DNA of 64,000 nt from Dendrolimus kikuchii (GCA_019925095.2 CM034398.1:7889001-7953000), one strand, 5' to 3'. Shown: positions 13,810 to 24,928, numbered from the stretch's first letter. The notes: generated by a model from the letters alone, not told the origin. A program made the numbers and translations.

Positions 13810-14462
13810 ACTTTTTATATTTTAAATTGTTTTATATTTATGTATTAAACTAACACACTGTAAAAATTATAAATGTTATTTGCAATAGAGAAAAAAATCT
13901 TTGTTACAATATTTATGGCAAGACTAGGTACATATATATATACCATCCTTTATAGCATTGAGAATTCAAACACTCCCCGTTCCCACCAAATCCAAACCCA
14001 TGAAGTGTCATCAATTGGATTTCTAAGGAAATCCCGCTTTACGTCGGCACTCAAATTTTATTGGAAATAAAACTAGGGGCAAGTCAAAGAGAAGTCAAAG
14101 CTATTTGGGAATAAAAGTGTTATTGGTGTAAATACTTCGCTCTTCCTTTTTACAGGTTGAACGCGGTCGGCAACAATTGTTTCGGCATCCGTTAAAATAT
14201 TTGCGAGCAGCGCCCTTTGTGCCAGTTTCCTGTGTGACGGATCTGATCCTGGATATTGACGTTTTAGGGTTTTTTTTTAGATATATTTTCAAATGGGAAT
14301 AATGAAAAATGTTATGTACCTTACAACTCACTAACGCGGTCACACTTCGCAGGGCCTGAGTTTGATATGGAAAGAAAAAAAAAACAATGAAAGTCGTTTT
14401 TATTGTAGAACTAGAAAAACAACATCTTTCTTTGAAAATGAAATGTTACGTAATAATAGTGA

Positions 14463-14717
14463 TGGAAAGAGGTTACCATCGCCTATGGACATTTGCAACA
14501 CCAAAGGTGCTACAAATGCGCTGCTGCTCTCTTAGGGGATACTGGAACCTGGTCACTAATGCCGGAACACAACTCAAGCTTGTTATAGCGACATACTTAG
14601 GGGTGGTAGCCATCCAGTCAGGCAAATGCCCTACCACCTGGCTGTGGGTTATTTTGTCACCTCTTACGACAATCCGCCCGGCCGCAGGAAATTGTATTCT
14701 TTCTCCGTTCCTGCACA
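14463..14717 (+). repeat. Dispersed ~300-bp repeat, 5'-truncated
   Basis: Runs from GATGGAAAGAGGTTACC to TCTCCGTTCCTGCAC. The first ~45 bp of the family are missing. Confidence 0.85.
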
Positions 14718-14970
14718 GACAAAGATTAGTTTTTGGAGTGAAATAATAAATACAGTTGATGATGGCCGCCTTTAAGAAAGAAACCCCATATGGTGCATGG
14801 ACGGACACACATCTAGTCCAATTTTAAAAATAAAACTGCACATACAAAATCCATCAAAAAACTCTTTAAACCAAAACAGTATTTATTATAATAAAACGTT
14901 TAAATTTATGTTGTATTATCTCAAAAGCAGATAAGAAGTTTTAGCAATAAAATCTCTACAATCTTATTCC

Positions 14971-15168
14971 TCTTATATATAAATAACTGTTCGTTAATCT
15001 CGCTAAAACTCAAAAACGGCTTGACCGATTTTGATGAAGTTTTGTATGTTCCTGGGTGGATGGTCCCTGGATGGTTTAGATGCAATATTGGACCCGATAA
15101 GTGGCGCTGTAATCGGGTTTTAGATATTTATTTTTCCAGGGTAGGACAACTTTCGCCAGGCCCACTAG
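14971..15168 (+). mobile_element. Short Helitron
   Basis: Starts near TCTTATATATAAATAACTG and ends CCCACTAG followed by T. Internal phrases (TTGGACCCG, GTGGCGCTGTAATCGGG) match the Helitrons at 48.0 kb and, inverted, at 32.5 and 34.1 kb. Non-coding. Confidence 0.55.
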
Positions 15169-15257
15169 TATTCAAACCTATACCAATATGATAAATGCGA
15201 AAGTTTGGATGAATGTTTGTGGCTCAGTCACGCCAGAACGGCTGAAAATATCTAGAT

Positions 15258-15664
15258 AATATTTTCTTAAGTTTTCATGACTTGTATCTTATACTAATAT
15301 ATAAAGTTTAAGAGTTTGTTTGTTTGTTTGCTTGAACGCGCTAATCTCAGGAACTTCTAGTCTGATTTTAAAAATTCTTTCAGTGTTAGATAGCCCATTT
15401 ATCGAGAAAGGCTATATGCTATTATCACGCTAAGACCAATAGGAGCGGAGCACCAATGAAAAATGTTTCAAAATCGGGGATTTTTTTAACTTACTTTTTT
15501 TTTAACTGTTCCACGCGGACGAAGTCGCGACGAGAAGCTAGTACATAATAAAACTACGTTTCAACGGTTTCAAGCACGGTAATTTAACGTCGTTATTTAA
15601 ACGTCGGAATAACAAAAATCAAATAAATTACCGCGCTTAAAACCGTTAAAACGTAGTTTTATTA
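15258..15664. mobile_element. Foldback element, copy 2, interrupted
   Basis: Second copy of the 4.5-kb foldback family. It has the ATTTTCTTAAGTTTTCATG left segment, shortened arms (AAAACTACGTTTCAACGG and its counterpart at 15644-15660) and 9-bp near-identical flanks (15249-15257, 15665-15673). A Helitron at 15287-15541 splits its left segment. Confidence 0.75.
15287..15541 (+). mobile_element. Helitron nested in foldback element
   Basis: A 255-bp element that begins TCTTATACTAATATATAAAG and ends GAAGCTAG, between host A (15286) and T (15542). A hairpin (CGCGGACGAAGTCGCG) lies about a dozen bases before CTAG, as expected of a Helitron. Removing it gives CTTGTATACATAATA, exactly the uninterrupted text of the foldback copy at about 4490-4504. 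The (TTTG)n-like block and AATAGGAGCGGAGCA are widespread in lepidopteran repeats. Non-coding. Confidence 0.85.
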
Positions 15665-16187
15665 TATCTAAATAAATTTGGCACAGATATTATAGATTAT
15701 ACTCCGGAATGACACATAGGCTACTTAAATCCCGGAAAAATGTACGGTTCCCGTGAGATAACTTGTCTACAAAATTTACATTAATGTGATCCAAGCTACT
15801 GGCTAATGCTAGTAGAAATATAATTCTAAAAAATTATTGAGTACATTTTCCATATTAGGTATTACCAATTTTTCATATTCCTTACAAGGTCTTAGACACA
15901 AATTGCTCTATTGATAATTATTTACCTATGTACGTGATTATATCTACGCGATTTCTACCCGCGTCGTATGATTGCTCGGGCAGAAATATAGAAGCAACGC
16001 TAATTGATTTATATGATCGACTACAAATAATTAAAACATACCCAAATATATGAGTTAATAACTATACGCCTACATTAATACAGGCTTTTAAGATTATTAG
16101 ATATTAAAAAATTCATAGGTGTAATTAAAATTATCGTTAATGTTAAGGCGAAAGTAGACGGGTTAATTTCTGTCTTTCAATTATATC

Positions 16188-16408
16188 GAGCCCTTATCGC
16201 CATTTTATCGTAAGCGACACAAACCTAAGTAAGTTTTTTGTTGTTTTATTTATTACTTTAAAAGTATTAGTTAAATTTAAGAGTTTTTGATTCAATAGGG
16301 TTGGTCTAATCTAATTAAATATGAAAGTCTTCGAAAGAAAACAAAATAATAGTCTAAAATACCTCCTAGTTCAAATTGTCGCTTATGATAAAATGGCGGC
16401 AAAGGCTC
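16188..16408. mobile_element. Small MITE, copy 2
   Basis: Inverted ends of about 32 bp: the left reads GAGCCCTTATCGCCATTTTA and TCGTAAGCGACA; the right, reverse-complemented, reads GAGCCTTTGCCGCCATTTTA and TCATAAGCGACA. AT-rich non-coding interior. Same family as 3431-3670. Confidence 0.7.
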
Positions 16409-16499
16409 TACAGCGGACTTTCCATGTGTCTGGCAAGATTTAAAAACCATTAAAACTGTCCGGCTATTGAAGTAACATTTTTTTATAGGTCCCCAAGTA

Positions 16500-16800
16500 A
16501 CATATATTGCGGGCGCGATGCCATGGCCGGGAGAAGGCAGAGGGACGTGGAGGAAAACGCAAGGAAGGACTCACCTCGCCACCAGTCCGCCGCCACACTG
16601 CGCTCGTCCCCCGGGTTTCGCACACTCTATTTCTTTATTATATGTTCCAAAAATTTATACGTGTTTTCATTGCGGTGACAGCAGTGACTAACACTCAATG
16701 TCTCTTGTTCTGCGCATTCTTCGTTTAAAAGTTTATTCTTTTCTTGATGGCGAGGATGGGGAGGAAGAATTTACAAGGAGGTGTTCCTCGGCGCAACCAT
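16500..16800 (+). repeat. Dispersed repeat, pair with 49.1-49.3 kb
   Basis: Contains GGGCGCGATGCCATGG, AAGGCAGAGGGACGTGG, ACTCACCTCGCCACCAG and TTCTTGATGGCGAGGATG. The same blocks occur inverted at 49050-49325, and a shorter relative lies at 62860-62945. The nature of the family is unknown. Confidence 0.6.
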
Positions 16801-17477
16801 ATATAAAATTTAGCTTTTATACTATAACAAAAGTATAATTTCTTAAAGTTTAGAGGTGTCTGGTAGCGGGTAGTAACTGTCACGAGTGTCCGGCAATGAA
16901 TGACGAGATTTCTAAAGTTATACCGAAGAAAATATAAAAAAATTGAGCTTTATACTTTAATAAATTTTAGGTACTATTTTATACACCTTCACTACCTGTT
17001 ACCTGCCCAAGTAACCACAACCCAAACTCTATAGTCGCTGGTCGTTTTTATCTCTATAGGGGACATGCACAGAAAAACTTTCAGGTTTTATATAATGACG
17101 AAGGTCTGGCAGTCCTGGGCTCTTACAATATAAGTTTTATCTATGTTTCAATTTGTACAGAAAGAAAAAATAACCAAAAATAAAAAGATCTGAATTGTTT
17201 AAAAAAAAGGTTTCATAAGTGACTTTTTAACTTCTTTATCGTACTCATATTATATTTTTTTTTTTTTGTAAAAAGTTCCAAATTTTATTACTTGCGTTTA
17301 TTATTTCTTCTTTTTCTAAGTTGTTCTCTCACTGATAAGGTTCGTTATTTTGATGGCAATGATTAATTCCTCTTTTCCACCGAGCTCAGTTCCGAGCATT
17401 TATTGATACACAATAATATTCTATTCTTTAAGAACATTTTTACTGTTAGTTTTCAAAGTGGCCTGATGTCTATCAAA

Positions 17478-17830
17478 TCTGAGAGACAGAAATGAACAGT
17501 CTATTTTACCCAGAGTTGAAAAAGGAATGTTAAGGTGGTTTGGGCATGTAGAGAGGATGGATGAAAATAGAATCACAAAAAAAGCGTATGACAGTATTGT
17601 GAATGGTAGAGTTGGTACCGCTAGACCACGACGTACACACCATGAACAAATAACAGAAGTGTTAAAACGAGGTCAGGTAAAAAGCATATCAAATAAACGT
17701 GCATGTATGAAGAGGTTAATGAAAGCAGATGCAGCGAAAGTTGTTTGTCACGATCGTCGCAAGTGGAGGTCTATAGTCTCTGCCTACCCCCATGGGGAAA
17801 AGGCGTGATAATATGTATGTATGTATTTTA
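17478..17830 (+). pseudogene. RTE-like LINE, ORF2 C-terminal relic
   Basis: An open frame from 17478 includes RVEKGMLRWFGHVERMDENR and ends AYPHGEKA before a stop at 17806. MLRWFGHVERM followed by a GRGRPR-like motif (here VGTARPRRTH) is the C-terminal tail of RTE-like non-LTR retrotransposon polymerases. The polymerase core is absent, so the copy is 5'-truncated. The 3' end is an (ATGT)n microsatellite, the kind of tail such elements carry. A related, more damaged copy is inverted at 47545-47720. There is no host function. Confidence 0.8.
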
Positions 17831-17959
17831 CCCATAGATAAAACTTAGATATATTTTACCACTATCTGGTACCTTCGTTCGCGAGGAATATTATATTACA
17901 AACAGACGCTTTAATGTTTTCACCTTTTTCCAGTACTTTGTACTACGTACGTCTTTTTT

Positions 17960-18180
17960 CATATTACAACTTTTCGTGATTCTAAGCTGATTAAAATCCC
18001 ATAAATCAATACAAACACTTTTTACGGTTCAAAGTTCGTACAATTTAATGATATAACGAGCTTGTTTTGATATCGCTTTCCACTAATATTTTAAAAGCAC
18101 TGATTTTCAGTTTCAGCTTTTAGAAGTTATTATAAACAAGAATCTTCTCCGCAGCGCAGCCGCGGATCAAACCCAGCTAG
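17960..18180 (+). mobile_element. Helitron-like repeat with CTAG end
   Basis: Ends CAGCTAG (18177-18180) after a GC-rich hairpin (CCGCAGCGCAGCCGCGG). The block at 17970-18115 (AACGAGCTTGTTTTGATATC and neighbours) recurs inverted at 23850-24010. The 5' end is not located. Confidence 0.5.
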
Positions 18181-18206
18181 GTAGCTCTATTTTACTTATA
18201 AAAACG

Positions 18207-18212
<6 letters not shown>

Positions 18213-18257
<45 letters not shown>
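18213..18257. repeat. (TA)n microsatellite
   Basis: TA dinucleotides abutting the left edge of the repeat copy at 18259. Confidence 0.95.
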
Positions 18258-18258
<1 letters not shown>

Positions 18259-18260
<2 letters not shown>

Positions 18261-18559
18261 ATCCGTGCAGGAACGGAGAAAGAATACAATTTCCTGCGGC
18301 CCGGCGGCCTGTCGTAAGAGGCGACTAAACAACCCACAGCCAGGTGGTAGAGTATTTGCTCGACTGGATGGCAACCACCCCTGGTCTAGAGTATGCCGCC
18401 ATAACAACCTTGTGTTGTGTTCCGGCATTAGTGACCAGGTTCCAGTCTCCTTTAAGAGAGCAGCAGCGCATTTGTAGCACCTTTGTTGTTGCAAATGATC
18501 ATAGGCGATGGTAACCACTTTCCATCTAGTGGGCCGTCTGCCTGTCTGCTGAACTCCTG

Positions 18560-18563
<4 letters not shown>
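18259..18563 (-). repeat. Dispersed ~300-bp repeat inside (TA)n
   Basis: Full-length minus-strand copy: ATCCGTGCAGGAACGGAGAA at the left, TGCTGAACTCCTGCAATA at the right. It has (TA)n directly on both sides, as if inserted into a TA microsatellite. Confidence 0.9.
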
Positions 18564-18621
<58 letters not shown>

Positions 18622-18637
18622 TATATATATATATATG

Positions 18638-18710
<73 letters not shown>
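18564..18710. repeat. (TA)n then (TG)n microsatellite
   Basis: About 110 bp of TA with a few interruptions, followed by about 36 bp of TG. Confidence 0.95.
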
Positions 18711-18713
<3 letters not shown>

Positions 18714-18731
18714 ATGTTATATAATATGTTA

Positions 18732-19276
18732 GGGTGGGTCAAAAAAAATTCTTTTTTTACAAGTGACACGGAAACATGGGTTGACACTTTAAAAAAATTC
18801 TCACCAAATATGAGCTGTTAAATTTAACAGGAAGATCCTCCGCTTTGCAGTTTTTTATTTTTTTCTCAGTCCAATAGAAAAAAATTCATACCTCATCACT
18901 AATTGATTGTACAGAAAAATATTCTGGAAGAATTCTGTAGGAAATTTAATGTTCAAAAGATATTCTATATTTTTTTCCGTAAACCTCACCATTTGAATGA
19001 TATTGAAGATTTAGGTTTATTATTTTAAGACAAATTTAATTTTTGTTTATGAATTTTATAACTCGACAATCAATGACTATTATAAAATGCGCAATATAAA
19101 TTTTTGTAGGAAATTAACTGTTCTATAAAAATGGTGCCTTGTGTCTTGGCGATTAAATTAAGCGATGATCAAAAGATATTCATCATCAAAAATTTAAGTT
19201 TCATTATTTTAAGACAGAACACAAAAACACAACAATTTTTCTGTGTCACTTGTAAAAAAAATGTTTTGACCCACCC
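18732..19276. mobile_element. TA-flanked MITE, GGGTGGGTC ends
   Basis: Both strands begin GGGTGGGTCAAAA, and ACAAGTGACAC recurs at matching distance on each side, giving ends of about 40 bp. TA flanks both ends (18730-18731, 19277-19278), the duplication expected of Tc1/mariner-type elements. The 545-bp interior is AT-rich and non-coding, with a partial internal duplication around TTATTTTAAGACA. Confidence 0.75.
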
Positions 19277-19278
19277 TA

Positions 19279-19279
<1 letters not shown>

Positions 19280-19361
<82 letters not shown>
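19280..19361. repeat. (TA)n microsatellite
   Basis: About 80 bp of TA dinucleotides right of the MITE. Confidence 0.95.
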
Positions 19362-19364
<3 letters not shown>

Positions 19365-19719
19365 AGTTAAGTGATGGTGAAAACCGCTTCAAAATCCGTT
19401 GCGTGGTTTAGAAGGAGTTAGCGGATATACAGAAAGACAGACATGCGGTAAGCGACTGTTCTATACGAGTACAATGTACAGACATACAAGCTACCAGCAT
19501 GGACACTTTACAACAATTTCTAAGAAATAACATCAAAAAATATTCCTATAGTCGCCGAAGAAAAGTATTATCAATCACAATCTCAAAAAAGAGTAACTCT
19601 TAAATAAATCTCAAATGGAAATCTTTTGCAATTCACGAAGGTGTGCGGCCTCGCTCGCGCATTGCCTTATTTTAAAAGGTATAAATTGCCAGAATTTACT
19701 TACTACTTATATTTTAACC
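19362..19719. other. Repeat-like DNA, unassigned
   Basis: GTTGCGTGGTTTAGAAGGAG and GCGGATATACAG (19395-19435) match, inverted, text at 25245-25290 and 26335-26375. No boundaries could be set. Confidence 0.35.
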
Positions 19720-19970
19720 AACTTACAAAAGGAGGAGGTTCTCAAATAGACTGTATGTTGTTTTTTATTGATTATTACGCGATTTCTCGCGTCAATTGTG
19801 GACCGATTTTCATTTTTTTTCTCTATTCGAAGAGTATACTACTGAGGTGGTCCCATTGTCACCACGTCAGGATCTGATGAGTACATCCCAGGTAAGTTGA
19901 AAGCAGCCCTTGTTGAAGAACGCCGAGCGCCTACGCTCTTCGACAGACAAAACTTGTACATATTTTTTAT

Positions 19971-20272
19971 TGCATGAGTTCAGCAGACAGGCAGACGGCC
20001 CACTTGATCGAAAGCGGTTACAATCGCCTATGGACATTTGCAACACCAAAGGTGCTACAAATGCGCTGCTGCTCTCTTAAGGGAGACTGGAACCTGGCCA
20101 CTAATGCCGGAACACAACTCAAGGTTGTTATGGTGGCATACTCTAAACCAGAGGTGATAGCCATCCAGTCGGGCAAATACCCTACCACCTGACTGTGGGT
20201 TGTTTTGTCGCCTCTTACGACTGGCCGCTAGGCCGCAGGAATTTGTATTCTTTCTCCGTTCCCGCACGGATG
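19971..20272 (+). repeat. Dispersed ~300-bp repeat, full length
   Basis: From TGCATGAGTTCAGCAGACAG to CCCGCACGGATGAAA. It lies inside the GGAGGAGGTTCTC repeat, so it is younger than that element. Confidence 0.9.
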
Positions 20273-20389
20273 AAAACCGTGAAAACCAGTATAACAATTT
20301 ATATAGGCGCTTAAAATATTATTTCTAAAGTTATTCAATTATTTTTAACAAAACCAAAACTGACTTCATGCTAAAAATAAATTTTAGTG

Positions 20390-20464
20390 CAACATCTTGA
20401 AGTCGGTACATTTTGCGAATGTTGTTTTTATTGCGTTTTACTTGCCACCGACTTCAAGATGTTG
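20390..20464. repeat. Perfect 18-bp inverted repeat
   Basis: Arms 20390-20407 (CAACATCTTGAAGTCGGT) and 20447-20464 are exact reverse complements, 39 bp apart. They mark the right end of the GGAGGAGGTTCTC family; a weaker version lies at 40028-40050. Confidence 0.85.
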
Positions 20465-20539
20465 TAGAAAATATTTATTTTTTTCTTTTTAGTTCGAAGA
20501 CTAAGTTCGAGTTTTTGTTAAAAAAAATGTATTCCTTTG

Positions 20540-20890
20540 TTCCTAGTTGCCGGGTGTTGGGCGCCGTATTTTAATCGGGTGTCTGCGCCTCTATTCACAC
20601 TTGTCGATTTTTAAACCCAGCTAGTGGCGGGCGAAAGAAGGGGGAGCGGGGAGATTTTGCCGGGCTCGACATCCGACGAGTGTGAACAGCGTCATACTTA
20701 CTCATAGGCGAGGGATATCCGACAGATTTTTTACGAACATAGAGGGCTAGCAAAACACCCAACAAGTCATGTCGACACCAACAAAAATACGGCGTTGGAT
20801 AAATCTGAACAGCTTCATATAAAATGTTCTGCCACTGAAGCAACGGATTTTTTATCGGGCCCGCTACCCGATAAATATGAACACCCAGTC
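20540..20890. other. Possible degenerate TIR element
   Basis: The left edge (CCGGGTGTTGGGCGCC, ATCGGGTGTCTGCGCC) and the reverse complement of the right edge (CTGGGTGTTCATATTTATC, GGGTAGCGGGCCCG) look related, suggesting a worn inverted-repeat element. Its superfamily and limits are unknown. Confidence 0.25.
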
Positions 20891-21292
20891 ATACAAAATC
20901 TAAGAGACTGTAACATTGTATAGCTTGATAAAAAGTTTCTCAATTGATTTGACTGTCTAATAATATATTGATGGCCGAACAGGCAAAAGACGTCTTAAAA
21001 GCCCCGTTATCATCGATCCGCTAAAAGGAAAAGTTTTGACAGCAAGACACTTAAATAACAGGTGTTCCTTAACTTGTACTCATGTCTAAAACAATTTTAT
21101 TATCACAAATACCTTGTTCGAAGGTTGCTCGTATAGAAACGTACCGTCAAGTTTTCCAATCTTCATTAGACATGCAATTACAAGTTAGACACGCGTCGCG
21201 GCCTCAGAACGTGTGTGTTACGAACATTGAACGAGCATTGAAGTTCTTAATAAAATTAGGCCCGTACTCATTTAAGACTTTTTTTTTTTATT

Positions 21293-21574
21293 GCAGGAGA
21301 TCAGCAGACAGGCAGACGGCCCACTTGATGGAAAGCGGTTACCATCGCCTATGTACATTTGCAACATGAAAGTTGCTACAATTGCGCTGCTGCTCTCTTA
21401 AGGGAAACTGAAACCTGGTCACTAATGCCGGAACACTACTCAAGGTTGTTATGGCGACATACTTTAGATCAGGGGTGGTAGCCATCCAGTCGGGCAAATG
21501 CCCTACCACCTGGCTGTGGGTTGTTAGCTGTAGGCTGCAGGAAATTGTATTCTTTCTCCGTTCCTGCACGGATA
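21293..21574 (+). repeat. Dispersed ~300-bp repeat, full length
   Basis: From GCAGGAGATCAGCAGACAGG to TCCTGCACGGATAA, with a small deletion near 21525. A poly-T run precedes it. Confidence 0.9.
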
Positions 21575-21689
21575 AGATCCTTAAATCACTTCCTGATACT
21601 GATATTATTGAATGAATGTTAATCAATGTATAATTTTATTGCACATACATAAAAGTACAATAAATAAGCAGTATTCAATTCTTTTACAG

Positions 21690-22171
21690 TGCAGGCTGTC
21701 AAACTTTGGAATATGCTGCCTGTTACTGTCTGAGAAACCAAATCCTTACCAACATATAGTTTGCTCAGGAAACACTATTTGTGATCTGTCTGATTAACAC
21801 AATATAATCATGCTAATACATTTATTATAATAACTTATGTATTTAGGAATATATTATTTTGTATGTATATATATATATATATATATATATACATACAAAA
21901 TAATATATTTTTATATATATATCTCTATATATGACTATGTATATATGTATTTATTTGTATATTTATTTCTTCAATTATTTCGAGTATTTATGTATCTATT
22001 GCCTTTTTCCTGCACCCTCTACATCGCCTGATTCAAATTTCTTTGATTTAGGCTGCCTGGAAGAGATCGCTTTGAGCGATAAGGCCGCTTATTGTATTAC
22101 CTAGAAAATATTGTAAATATGGTCTATTTTTGTAATTGTTCATTTTGGTGTGCAATAAAGTGTTCTCTCTC
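21690..22171 (+). mobile_element. LINE 3' end with stem-loop tail
   Basis: Starts with text resembling the end of a LINE polymerase (CTTTGGAATATGCTGCCTG reads Leu-Trp-Asn-Met-Leu-Pro). It then has a (TA)n-rich insert at 21860-21890, TGCCTGGAAGAGATCGC, a short stem-loop (TCGCTTTGAGCGATAAG), GTGTGCAATAAAGTG and a (TC)n tail. The tail is shared with copies at 23.2, 30.1, 49.6 kb and perhaps 35.8 kb. Confidence 0.7.
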
Positions 22172-22219
22172 TCTTCTCGTCACAGGCGATCTCCTCTAAA
22201 CTACCTTCTCTCTTTTCTT

Positions 22220-22650
22220 TCACCTTCTCGCAATTATTTGGGGTCGGCATAATCTGTGATTTCCTTCCATACTCCTTCATTCTGACATACGTCCTCTGTC
22301 ACACCACAAATCATCATATTATCCTTCCCACAATCTATCCATCTCTTTTTTAGCCTACCATTACATTTGTATTTATCAGTCTTGCAGTTTAACATTATTT
22401 TTGTCAGGTAACTTTCATCCCTCCTCATTACATGCGCTTTAGTCTTCTCCATCTCTATTTTTACTTACGTAACCAATTCTCACCTTATCCATTCTTCTTA
22501 TACCATACATCCATGGCAACGTTCTCATCTCAGCTAAGTGGAGACGTGTGGTCTATCACTACTATACTTTCGTCTGTGGCCTAACATATAGCCGTATAAC
22601 TGACCGGTCGTATGATAGATTTATATATCTCACCTTTTAGTTTCAGTGGC
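22220..22650 (-). pseudogene. RTE-like LINE, polymerase C-terminal relic
   Basis: Minus-strand translation, with frame breaks, gives LKGEIYKSIIRP, MRTLPWMYGIRRMDKVR, then KAHVMRRDESYLTK, GRLKKRWIDC and WKEITDYADPK. This order (YKxxIRP, a tryptophan-rich block, GHVMRRDES, GRPKKRW) is the end of RTE-like LINE ORF2. The longest intact frame is 22234-22452. Short relatives of the last part lie at 55850-55960 and 61370-61500. Confidence 0.8.
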
Positions 22651-23236
22651 ATTACTTTGTAACATATCAGACCGGTTACCTGTATCTACTCTAGCCATGC
22701 TATATTTATTATTCTTCTTAGATCCTTCTCCATTTCACAATTACTCTGCAGTAGTGAACCACGGTATATATGAATACGGAGTTAGACGGCAGTGTGGTTG
22801 ATTGTACTTTAATAGTCACAGTACTATAGGTTCCGCAGAAATCCTCCAAACTACCCTATAAACTTATTATAATATAAATACTAATTGTACATGGTGTTTT
22901 TTACATTATAATGTGGAATTTGGAAAAGACAAATGCACAATCACTTACATTGTTTGCTGTGCTCCGGGAACTCTTCGATTGTGGATTATAAGTCATAAGT
23001 CACTGGCACGATGTCTTGACTGGCTAGGGGATTAGTTAATTGCAGATTTTGGAAAATCACTCGTTAAATAAACGAAAAAGCTGGAAGGTTGTTGACAGTC
23101 CGCAAGAGGGAAGTATGTAGATAGCACACACACGGAATTGCGATGCATTTGTTTAATATTTTATTTAAATAATGGAAATTAAGAAATTCCATTAAAAATA
23201 AATTATGTATAAAAAGAAAATAGATATTAGAATAAT
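22651..23236. other. AT-rich DNA, nothing recognised
   Basis: No supportable gene or element. Confidence 0.4.
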
Positions 23237-23361
23237 GAGAGAGAGAAAGAGGTAACACTTTATTGTACACCATTACAGAAAACACAGAAAAGTTTATAGC
23301 CTAAAAATAGTCTAAATGTGCACAATGAGTGGTCTTATCGCTAAGAGTCTCTTCCAGGCAT
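23237..23361 (-). mobile_element. LINE 3' tail (stem-loop family)
   Basis: On the minus strand: TGCCTGGAAGAGACTC, TTAGCGATAAGACC, a TA-rich spacer, GTACAATAAAGTG, then a short (TC)n tail. Same family as 30101-30222. Confidence 0.7.
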
Positions 23362-23849
23362 TACAAAACATTAGAAAACTGAGGTCGTCGTATTATATTC
23401 TAACATGGCATTATACTACTTCCAGTTAACTTTTAGTTTCCGGTTTCAAAATTTGTTATTCCGAATTTGCCTTAGCTTTGGGTAACCTAACTGCCTGAAA
23501 TAAGCGGTAATTTGCCCAATTAACTAAGTCATACAATAAGTTCGGTAACCACTATACCACATGGGTGGTGTTTACAATTAGCTAAAGCATCAGTACACTA
23601 ACCTAAGTAGTACTCGATAACTTACTTTTAGGTTTTATGTAACTTAAAGCAAATGTATTTATATTTTCAGCACAAAATAAGACAATTACATATTATGCAT
23701 ATGTCACTTGTGTATATAATACTACCTAAACCTAGCCAAAATTCGTTGCGGCTCAGTGTTTTATTTTCAAATTGTCTTTGTCTAAACCTCGCAAAACAGC
23801 TTGGAATTAGCCGTTACTTTCATAACTTCGAAGCATATAAGATATACTT

Positions 23850-24010
23850 ATAATGTACTGGTCTGAATATCAGTGCTTTTAAAACATTAGTGGAAAGCGC
23901 TGTCAAAACAAGCTCGTTATATTATAAAGTTGTATGAACTTTGAGACGTAAAAAGTGTTGTATTGATTATTGGTTTTAAATCAATTGGGAATCACGAAAA
24001 GTTTTGATGT
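23850..24010 (-). repeat. Inverted relative of 17.97-18.12 kb
   Basis: The blocks CAGTGCTTTTAAAACATTAG and AAACAAGCTCGTTATA are reverse complements of text in the Helitron-like repeat at 17960-18180. Confidence 0.6.
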
Positions 24011-24764
24011 GAAGAAAAACATATCCCAGAATTAAAGGAAAAGACACATTAATAAACGTTTCAACTAAAATACCACGTTATTAATTTTAAGTTATTTCAA
24101 CGACTACTTTTCGCTTTCGCACAAACATACGTAAGCCAATTTTTTATACACAAAGATTTATAGCAAAAAATTATTTTCTTAAATAATTTTTTTATGAAGT
24201 GGACAAAAACCTATTAGTCTATGCACAATAAAGAGTTCCATATTAATGATAAACGCCCATCGTTTTTATCATTAGGCTACCAATCCTTAAAACAGCGTAT
24301 AACCATTGAAAATAAACCCACGCAATAAATTAATTATTGGATTCTTGGAATGACGATCCCAGTGTTTTAAAATATTGCTTTTATAGTAATTTAATTTTGC
24401 TTGCTAAATATCAGTAGTATATGCTCAATGTAATTTTATATAAAAACATATTATATGTAGAAACTTGATTTAGTTGGATAATTTCTTTAAATATGAAATT
24501 AAAAAGAAACTTATTATAATGACAGTTTTTGATTGATCTGTTCTTAAAAATATTCTTAGATTATACTTTAAAATAACATACATTCTATTGTAAAGATCTA
24601 CAAATGATATAAATCAGAAATTTACGGAATCGTGATAATTATATGTAAAAGAAGGACTAATATAAATAAACAACAAAATTCAATTCCCCCGTCTATATCT
24701 ATACGTTATAATGAAGAACATAATAAGTATTATTCTAAATATATCTCTCTATATATTTATTTTT
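24011..24764. other. AT-rich DNA, nothing recognised
   Basis: No supportable gene or element. Confidence 0.4.
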
Positions 24765-24928
24765 TGCATGCGTGCAGCAGACACACAGACGGTCCACCTG
24801 ATGGAAAGCGGTTACTATCGCCTATGTACATTTGTAAAAACAAAGAGCTGGAAAATTGGAACCCGGAACACAACTCAAGGTTGCCCGGCTGCAGGAAATT
24901 GTATTCTTTCTCCGTTCCTGAACGGATA
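24765..24928 (+). repeat. Dispersed ~300-bp repeat, internally deleted
   Basis: Both ends are present (TGCAGCAGACACACAGACGG at the left, TCTCCGTTCCTGAACGGATA at the right), but about 130 bp of the middle is missing. Confidence 0.85.

Larger units (their letters stand above)
19720..20480 (+). repeat. GGAGGAGGTTCTC repeat, split
   Basis: 19730-19960 carries the phrases AAAGGAGGAGGTTCTCAA, CGATTTCTCGCGTCAATTG and GTCCCATTGTCACCACGTCA. 20290-20480 carries its right end (AGGCGCTTAAAATATTATTT, then ACTGACTTCA). The ~300-bp repeat at 19971-20272 sits between the two parts. The same family forms the tandem structure at 39170-40046. Confidence 0.6.

Noticed and set aside
18192..18518. ORFs with similar peptides in several places (also 14473-14808, 20055-20297, 37363-37638)
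   Set aside because: They are shared because they lie in the ~300-bp dispersed repeat; frames are broken in most copies and no domain is seen.
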